From contig CM068549.1 in assembly GCA_035048495.1 (NCBI GenBank), positions 20,183,103 through 20,247,102 on the forward strand: 64,000 nucleotides of DNA, given 5' to 3'. Source of the stretch: Euptelea pleiosperma (lineage: Eukaryota > Streptophyta > Magnoliopsida > Ranunculales > Eupteleaceae). The stretch's first letter is position 1; each line of letters starts with the position of its first letter. Below, one piece after another: positions 55,711 through 64,000 of the stretch. Made by a program: the position numbers and the translations under genes. Under the pieces are notes generated by a model. It was given only the letters and a program-made list of their open reading frames with translations, had not been told where the DNA came from and made no database searches.

Positions 55711-58700
55711 TGACTCTAATTGGACTTAGTTTGGGCGTTACATTCCGAAGTCTATAACTAGTGACTTGTTCTCGACCGGACCTCTTAATTTGACCTAATA
55801 TCTTCTATAACAATTGTTTTAACACATTTGAAGTGTTGGAACAAGATTCAGGACTGTCAAAAAAGTTTGCCCCATCCGTGCGTCAATGACTCTAATTGGA
55901 CTCAGTTTGTGCGTTACATTCCGAGGCTTATAACAAGTGACTTTTTCGCAACCGGACCTGGTAATATGACTCAATCCCTTCCATTACAATTGTTTAAACA
56001 CATTTGAAGTCTTGGAATAAGATTCGGGACGGCCGAAATAAGTTTGCTCCATCCGTGCGTCAATGTCCCTAATTGGATTCAGTTTGTGTGTCACATTCCT
56101 AAGCCTATAACTAGTGACTTGTTCTCAACCGGACCTCGTAATTTTACTCAATATCTTCTATTACAATTGTTGAAACACATTTGAATTGTAGGAACAAGAT
56201 TCAAGACTGTCGAAACAAGTTTGCCCCATCCGTGCGTCAATGACTCAAATTGGACTCAGTTTGTGCGTTACATTCCTAAGCTTATAGCAAGTGAGTTTTT
56301 TGCAACCGGACCACGTAATTTGACTCAATCTCTTCCATTACAATTGTTTAAACACATTTGAAGTCTTCGAACAAGATTCGGGACAGTCGAAACAAGTTTG
56401 CTCCATCCGTGCGTCAATGTCTCTAATTGGACTCAGTTTGTGTGTTACATTCCTAAGCCTATAACTAGTGACTTGTTCTCAACCGGACCTCGTTATTTGA
56501 CTCAATATCTTCTATTACAATTATTTAAACACATTTGAAGTGTAGGAACAAGATTCGGGACTGTCGGAACAAGTTTGCTCCATCCGTGCGTCAATGTCTC
56601 TAATTGGACTCAGTTTGTGTATTACATTCCTAAGCCAATAACTAGTGACTTGTTCTCAACCGGACCTCGTTATTTGACTCAATATCTTCTATTACAATTA
56701 TTTAAACACATTTGAAGTGTAGGAACAAGATTCGGGACTGTCGGAATAAGTTAGCTCCATCCGTGCGTCAATGTCTCCAATTGGACTCAGTTTGTGTGTA
56801 CCATTCATAAGCCTGTAACGAGTGACTTGTTCTGAACCGGACCTCGTAATTTGACTCTATATCTTCTATTACAATTGTTTAAACACATTTGAAGTGTTGG
56901 AGCAAGATTCGGGACAGTCGAAACATGTTTGCTCCATTCGTGCGTCAATGACTCTAATTGGATTTAGTTTGTACGTTACATTCCGAAGTCTATAACTAGT
57001 GACTTGTTCTCGACCGGACCTCGTAATTTGACCCAATATCTTCTATAACAATTGTTTTAATACATTTGAAGTGTTGGAACAAGATTCGGGACTGTCAAAC
57101 AAGTTTGCCCCATCCGTGCGTCAATGACTCAAATTGGACTCAGTTTGTGCGTTACATTCCTAAGCTTATAACAAGTGATATTTTCACAACCGAACCTGGT
57201 AATTTGACTCAATCTCTTCTATTACAATTGTTTAAACACATTTGAAGTCTTGGAACAAGATTCGGGACGGTCGAAACAAGTTTGCTCCATCCGTGCGTCA
57301 ATGTCTCTAATTGGACTCAGTTTGTGTGTTACATTCCTAAGCCTATAACTAGTGACTTGTTCTCAACCGAATCTCGTAATTTGACTCTATATCGTCTATT
57401 ACAATTGTTTAAACACATTTGAAGTGTTGGAACAAGATTTGGGATAGTCGAAACCAGTTTGCTCCATTCGTGCGTCAATGACTCTAATTGGAATTAGTTT
57501 GTGCATTACATTCCGAAGTCTATAACTAGTGACTTGTTCTTGACCGGACCTCGTAATTTGACCCAATATCTTCTATAACAATTATTTTAACACATTTGAA
57601 GTGTTGGAACAAGATTCGGGACGGTCAAAGAAGTTTGCCCCATCCGTGCGTCAATGACTCTAATTGGACTCAGTTTGTGCGTTACATTCCGAAGCTTATA
57701 ACAAGTGACTTTTCCGAAACCGGACCTGGTAATTTGACTCAATCTCTTTCATTACAATTGTTTAAACACATTTAAAGTCTTGGAACAAGATTCGGGACGG
57801 TCGAAACAAGTATGCTCCATCCGTGCGCCAATGTCCCTAATTGGATTCAGTTTGTGTGTCACATTCCTAAGCCTATAACTAGTGACTTGTTCTCAACTGG
57901 ACCTCGTAATTTGATTCAATATCTTCTATTACAATTGTTTAGTCACATTTGAAGTGTAGGAATAAGATTCGGGACTGTCGTAACAAGTTTGCCCCATCCG
58001 TGCGTCAATGACTCTAATTGGACTCAGTTTGTGCGTTACATTCCTAAGCTTATAACAAGTGACTTTTTCGCAACCGGACCACGTAATTTGACTCAATCTT
58101 TTCCATTACAATTGTTTAAACACATTTGAAGTCTTGGAACAAGATTCAGGACGGTCGAAACAAGTTTCCTCCATCCGTGCGTTAATGTCTCTACTTGAAC
58201 TCAGTTTGTGTGTTACATTCCGAAGCCTATAACTCATGACTTGTTCTCAACCGGACCTCGTAATTTGTCTCAATATCTTCTATTACAATTGTTTTAACAC
58301 ATTTGAAGTGTTGGAACAAGATTCGGGACTGTCAAAACATATTTGCCCCATCCGTACGTCAACGACTCAAATTGGACTCAGTTTGTGCGTTACATTCCTA
58401 AGCTTATAACAAGTGATTTTTTCACAACCGAACCTGGTAATTTGACTCAATCTCTTCTATTACAATTGTTTAAACACATTTGAAGTCTTGGAACAAGATT
58501 CGGGAAGGTCGAAACAAGTTTGCTCCATCCGTGCGTCAATGTCTCTAATCGGTCTCAGTTTGTGTGTTACATTCCTAAGCCTATAACTAGTGCCTTGTTC
58601 TCAACCGGATCTCGTAATTTGACTCTATATCTTCTATTACAATTGTTTAAACACATTTGAAGTGTTGGAACAAGAGTCGGGACAGTAAAAACAAGTTTGC

Positions 58701-61700
58701 TCCATTCGTGCGTCAATGACTCTAATTGGACTTAATTTGGGCGTTACATTCCGAAGTCTATAACTAGTGACTTGTTCTCGATCGGACCTCGTAATTTGAC
58801 TAATATCTTCTATAACAATTGTTTTAACACATTTGAACTGTTGGAACAAGATTCAGGAGTGTCGAAACAAGTTTGCCCCATCCGTGCGTCAATAACTCTA
58901 ATTGGACTCAGTTTGTGCGTTACATTCCGAAGCTTATAACAAGTGACTTTTTCGCAACCGAACCTGGTAATTTGACTCAATCTCTTCCATTACAATTGTT
59001 TAAACACATTTGAAGTCTTGGAATAAGATTCGGGACGGTCGAAACAAGTTTGCTCCATCCGTGCGTCAATGTCCCTAATTGGATTCAGTTTGTGTGGACA
59101 TTCCTAAGCCTATAACTAGTGACTTGTTCTCAACTGGACCTCGTAATTTTACTCAATATCTTCTATTACAATTGTTTAAACACATTTGAAGTGTTGGAGC
59201 AAGATTCGGGACAGTCGAAACAAGTTTGCTCCATTCGTCCGTCAATGACTCTAATTGGACTTAGTTTGTGCGTTACATTCCGAAGTCTATAACTAGTGAC
59301 TTATACTCGACCGGACCTCGTAATTTGACCCAATATCTTCTATAACAATTGTTTTAACACATTTGAAGTGTTGGAACAAGATTCAGGACTGTCAAACAAG
59401 TTTGCACCATCCGTGCGTCAATGATTCAAATTGGACTCAGTTTGTGCGTTACATTCCTAAGCTTATAACAAGTGATATTTTCACAACCGAACCTGGTAAT
59501 TTGACTCAATCTCTTCTATTACAATTGTTGAAACACATTTGAAGTCTTGGAACAAGATTCGGGACTGTCGGAACAAGTTTGCTCCATCCGTGCGTCAATG
59601 TCTCTAATTGGACTCAGTTTGTGTGTTACATTCCTAAGCCAATAACTAGTGACTTGTTCTCAACCGGACCTCGTTATTTGACTCAATATCTTCTATTACA
59701 ATTATTTAAACACATTTGAAGTGTAGGAACAAGATTCGGGACTGTCGGAACAAGTTTGCTCCATCCGTGCGTCAATGTCTCCAATTGGACTCAGTTTGTG
59801 TGTTACATTCATAAGCCTGTAACGAGTGACTTGTTCTCAACCGGACCTCGTAATTTGACTCTATATCATCTATTACAATTGTTTAAACACATTTGAAGTG
59901 TTGGAGCAAGATTCGGGACAGCCGAAACATGTTTGCTCCATTCGTGCGTCAATGACTCTAATTGGATTTAGTTTGTGCGTGACATTCCGAAGTCTATAAC
60001 TAGTGACTTGTTCTCGACCGGACCTCGTAATTTGACCCAATATCTTCTATAACAATTGTTTTAATACATTTGAAGTGTTGGAACAAGATTCGGGACTGTC
60101 AAACAAGTTTGCCCCATCCGTGCGTCAATGACTCAAATTGGACTCAGTTTGTGCGTTACATTCCTAAGCTTATAACAAGTGATATTTTCACAACCGAACC
60201 TGGTAATTTGACTCAATCTCTTCTATTACAATTGTTTAAACACATTTGAAGTCTTGGAACAAGATTCGGGACGGTCGAAACAAGTTTGCTCCATCCGTGC
60301 GTCAATGTCTCTAACTGGACTCAGTTTGTGTGTTACATTCCTAAGCCTATAACTAGTGACTTGTTCTCAACCGAATCTCGTAATTTGACTCTATATCGTC
60401 TATTACAATTGTTTAAACACATTTGAAGTGTTGGAACAAGATTCGGGATAGTCGAAACCAGTTTGCTCCATTCGTGCGTCAATGACTCTAATTGGACTTA
60501 GTTTGTGCATTACATTCCGAAGTCTATAACTAGTGACTTGTTCTTGACCGGACCTCGTAATTTGACCCAATATCTTCTATAACAATTGTTTTAACACATT
60601 TGAAGTGTTGGAACAAGATTCGGGACTGTCAAAGAAGTTTGCCCCATCCGTGCGTCAATGACTCTAATTGGACTCAGTTTGTGCGTTACATTCCTAAGCT
60701 TATAACAAGTGATTTTTTCACAACCGAACCTGGTAATTTGACTCAATCTCTTCTATTACAATTGTTTAAACACATTTGAAGTCTTGGAACAAGATTCGGG
60801 AAGGTCGAAACAAGTTTGCTCCATCCGTGCGTCAATGTCTCTAATTGGTCTCAGTTTGTGTGTTACATTCCTAAGCCTATAACTAGTGCCTTGTTCTCAA
60901 CCGGATCTCGTAATTTGACTCTATATCTTCTATTACAATTGTTTAAACACATTTGAAGTGTTGGAACAAGAGTCGGGACAGTAAAAACAAGTTTGCTCCA
61001 TTCGTGCGTCAATGACTCTAATTGGACTTAATTTGGGCGTTACATTCCGAAGTCTATAACTAGTGACTTGTTCTCGATCGGACCTCGTAATTTGACTAAT
61101 ATCTTCTATAACAATTGTTTTAACACATTTGAACTGTTGGAACAAGATTCAGGAGTGTCGAAACAAGTTTGCCCCATCCGTGCGTCAATAACTCTAATTG
61201 GACTCAGTTTGTGCGTTACATTCCGAAGCTTATAACAAGTGACTTTTTCGCAACCGAACCTGGTAATTTGACTCAATCTCTTCCATTACAATTGTTTAAA
61301 CACATTTGAAGTCTTGGAATAAGATTCGGGACGGTCGAAACAAGTTTGCTCCATCCGTGCGTCAATGTCCCTAATTGGATTCAGTTTGTGTGTCACATTC
61401 CTAAGCCTATAACTAGTGACTTGTTCTCAACTGGACCTCGTAATTTTACTCAATATCTTCTATTACAATTGTTTAAACACATTTGAAGTGTTGGAGCAAG
61501 ATTCGGGACAGTCGAAACAAGTTTGCTCCATTCGTCCGTCAATGACTCTAATTGGACTTAGTTTGTGCGTTACATTCCGAAGTCTATAACTAGTGACTTA
61601 TACTCGACCGGACCTCGTAATTTGACCCAATATCTTCTATAACAATTGTTTTAACACATTTGAAGTGTTGGAACAAGATTCAGGACTGTCAAACAAGTTT

Positions 61701-64000
61701 GCACCATCCGTGCGTCAATGATTCAAATTGGACTCAGTTTGTGCGTTACATTCCTAAGCTTATAACAAGTGATATTTTCACAACCGAACCTGGTAATTTG
61801 ACTCAATCTCTTCTATTACAATTGTTGAAACACATTTGAAGTCTTGGAACAAGATTCGGGACTGTCGGAACAAGTTTGCTCCATCCGTGCGTCAATGTCT
61901 CTAATTGGACTCAGTTTGTGTGTTACATTCCTAAGCCAATAACTAGTGACTTGTTCTCAACCGGACCTCGTTATTTGACTCAATATCTTCTATTACAATT
62001 ATTTAAACACATTTGAAGTGTAGGAACAAGATTCGGGACTGTCGGAACAAGTTTGCTCCATCCGTGCGTCAATGTCTCCAATTGGACTCAGTTTGTGTGT
62101 TACATTCATAAGCCTGTAACGAGTGACTTGTTCTCAACCGGACCTCGTAATTTGACTCTATATCATCTATTACAATTGTTTAAACACATTTGAAGTGTTG
62201 GAGCAAGATTCGGGACAGCCGAAACATGTTTGCTCCATTCGTGCGTCAATGACTCTAATTGGATTTAGTTTGTGCGTGACATTCCGAAGTCTATAACTAG
62301 TGACTTGTTCTCGACCGGACCTCGTAATTTGACCCAATATCTTCTATAACAATTGTTTTAATACATTTGAAGTGTTGGAACAAGATTCGGGACTGTCAAA
62401 CAAGTTTGCCCCATCCGTGCGTCAATGACTCAAATTGGACTCAGTTTGTGCGTTACATTCCTAAGCTTATAACAAGTGATATTTTCACAACCGAACCTGG
62501 TAATTTGACTCAATCTCTTCTATTACAATTGTTTAAACACATTTGAAGTCTTGGAACAAGATTCGGGACGGTCGAAACAAGTTTGCTCCATCCGTGCGTC
62601 AATGTCTCTAACTGGACTCAGTTTGTGTGTTACATTCCTAAGCCTATAACTAGTGACTTGTTCTCAACCGAATCTCGTAATTTGACTCTATATCGTCTAT
62701 TACAATTGTTTAAACACATTTGAAGTGTTGGAACAAGATTCGGGATAGTCGAAACCAGTTTGCTCCATTCGTGCGTCAATGACTCTAATTGGACTTAGTT
62801 TGTGCATTACATTCCGAAGTCTATAACTAGTGACTTGTTCTTGACCGGACCTCGTAATTTGACCCAATATCTTCTATAACAATTGTTTTAACACATTTGA
62901 AGTGTTGGAACAAGATTCGGGACTGTCAAAGAAGTTTGCCCCATCCGTGCGTCAATGACTCTAATTGGACTCAGTTTGTGCGTTACATTCCGAAGCTTAT
63001 AACAAGTGACTTTTTCGAAACCGGACCTGGTAATTTGACTCAATCTCTTTCATTACAATTGTTTGAACACATTTAAAGTCTTGGAACAAGATTCGGGACG
63101 GTCGAAACAAGTTTGCTCCATCCGTGCGTCAATGTCCCTAATTGGATTCAGTTTGTGTGTCACATTCCTAAGCCTATAACTAGTGACTTGTTCTCAACTG
63201 GACCTCGTAATTTGATTCAATATCTTCTATTACAATTGTTTAATCACATTTGAAGTGTAGGAATAAGATTCGGGACTGTCGTAACAAGTTTGCCCCATCC
63301 GTGCGTCAATGACTCTAATTGGACTCAGTTTGTGCGTTACATTCCTAAGCTTATAACAAGTGACTTTTTCGCAACCGGACCACGTAATTTGACTCAATCT
63401 CTTCCATTACAATTGTTTAAACACATTTGAAGTCTTGGAACAAGATTCGGGACGGTCGAAACAAGTTTCCTCCATCCGTGCGTTAATGTCTCTACTTGAA
63501 CTCAGTTTGTGTGTTACATTCCGAAGCCTATAACTCATGACTTGTTCTCAACCGGACCTCGTAATTTGTCTCAATATCTTCTATTACAATTGTTTTAAAA
63601 CATTTGAAGTGTTGGAACAAGATTCGGGACTGTCAAAACATATTTGCCCCATCCGTACGTCAATGACTCAAATTGGACTCAGTTTGTGCGTTACATTCCT
63701 AAGCTTATAACAAGTGATTTTTTCACAACCGAACCTGGTAATTTGACTCAATCTCTTCTATTACAATTGTTTAAACACATTTGAAGTCTTGGAACAAGAT
63801 TCGGGACGGTCGAAACAAGTTTGCTCCATCCGTGCGTCAATGTCTCTAATTGGACTCAGTTTGTGTGTTACATTCCTAAGCCTATAACTAGTGCCTTGTT
63901 CTCAACCGGATCTCGTAATTTGACTCTATATCTTCTATTACAATTGTTTAAACACATTTGAAGTGTTGGAACAAGAGTCGGGACAGTAAAAAGAAGTTTG
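55686..64000. repeat. Satellite array 3, about 47 monomers, runs off the window
   Basis: Same A, B and C classes as array 2. It resumes at CAAGTTTGCTCCATTCG, inside a monomer. 56.76-59.3 kb matches 44.5-47.0 kb at a constant offset of 12,245. 62.99-64.0 kb matches 57.69-58.70 kb at offset 5,301. No gene. Confidence 0.95.
58395..62986. repeat. 2,296-bp tandem duplication (13 monomers per copy)
   Basis: Copy 1 about 58395-60690 and copy 2 about 60691-62986. Rare variants are shared at the same offset: GGGAAGGTCGAAAC (58501/60797), AACTAGTGCCTTG (58587/60883), GACTTATACTCGACC (59299/61595). Very few differences were noticed (for example GTGTGGACATTCC at 59092 against GTGTGTCACATTCC at 61388, and AATCGGTCTC against AATTGGTCTC). 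Confidence 0.9.

Larger units (their letters stand above)
42858..56760. repeat. 6,365-bp higher-order repeat within the satellite
   Basis: Matching landmarks lie exactly 6,365 bases apart: 43741/50106 and 46392/52757. Right of the LINE the offset becomes 8,179 (6,365 plus the 1,814-bp net LINE insertion), e.g. 47507/55686. The register is lost at about 56760, where the sequence switches to the 44.5-kb type (shared variant GTGTACCATTC at 44551 and 56796). Confidence 0.8.

Noticed and set aside
42831..61145. Recurrent minus-strand ORFs starting MFQQFKCVKTIVIEDI in the satellite
   Set aside because: They recur only because the monomer recurs; they are short, cross monomer boundaries and have no domain or codon signal.
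42858..64000. CRISPR-like regular repeat array
   Set aside because: Repeats are head-to-tail monomers of about 177 bp with no unique spacers, in a plant nuclear context.
42858..64000. CENP-B box in the satellite monomer
   Set aside because: The TTCGGGACAGTCGAA word is a near-palindrome but lacks the fixed CENP-B box pattern (TTCG....A..CGGG) on both strands.

Overview
The window is nuclear DNA of a flowering plant. It is AT-rich and contains an intron-bearing KH-domain gene of the plant HEN4-like type, plant-type LINEs, Ty1/copia and Ty3/gypsy LTR elements, several MITE families and a long tandem satellite. The species cannot be fixed from the sequence. I see only one cellular protein-coding gene; the rest is repeat-derived.

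Region 1 (1-25229) is the 5' part of that gene, on the minus strand. Exon 1 (25229-24474) encodes KH1 and KH2, exon 2 (2702-2268) KH3 and exon 3 (1738-1487) KH4. The remaining 3' exons lie beyond position 1. Intron 1 is 21,771 bp and is packed with nested mobile DNA. From low to high coordinates it holds: a minus-strand LINE split by a 391-bp MITE; a decayed copia pol fragment; LTR pieces with an initiator-Met primer site; a plus-strand LINE (ORF1 plus endonuclease) split by a 248-bp MITE, by a solo LTR that itself holds another solo LTR, and by an 856-bp hAT derivative; and unclassified sequence. Intron 2 appears to use a GC donor.

Region 2 (25230-26407) is the upstream flank of the gene. 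It holds a Tourist-like MITE inserted into another copy of itself, only 118 bp upstream of the ATG.

Region 3 (26408-64000) is satellite DNA with a monomer of about 177 bp, starting 1.2 kb upstream of the gene. It is interrupted three times. (a) A solo LTR (29494-41127, target duplication ACCGG) contains a complete, apparently gag-only, non-autonomous LTR retrotransposon of the same LTR family (30347-38902, target duplication GCGAG, tRNA-Asp-type primer site, minus strand). (b) A plus-strand gypsy gag runs straight into its 3' LTR (41318-42857), both ends truncated. (c) A 5'-truncated LINE with an uninterrupted reading frame (53806-55685) replaced 66 bp of satellite. Right of 42858 the satellite has higher-order structure: three monomer classes in A-B and A-B-C order, a 6,365-bp large-scale repeat, and a nearly identical 2,296-bp tandem duplication.

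The observations I rate highest are the tRNA-like A-box/B-box module, with exact tRNA spacing, inside LTRs of the gag-only family; the higher-order architecture and sharp subfamily boundary of the satellite; and the LINE insertion that fused its frame to satellite without a target duplication. All alignments were made by eye. Percent identities and database matches were not computed.
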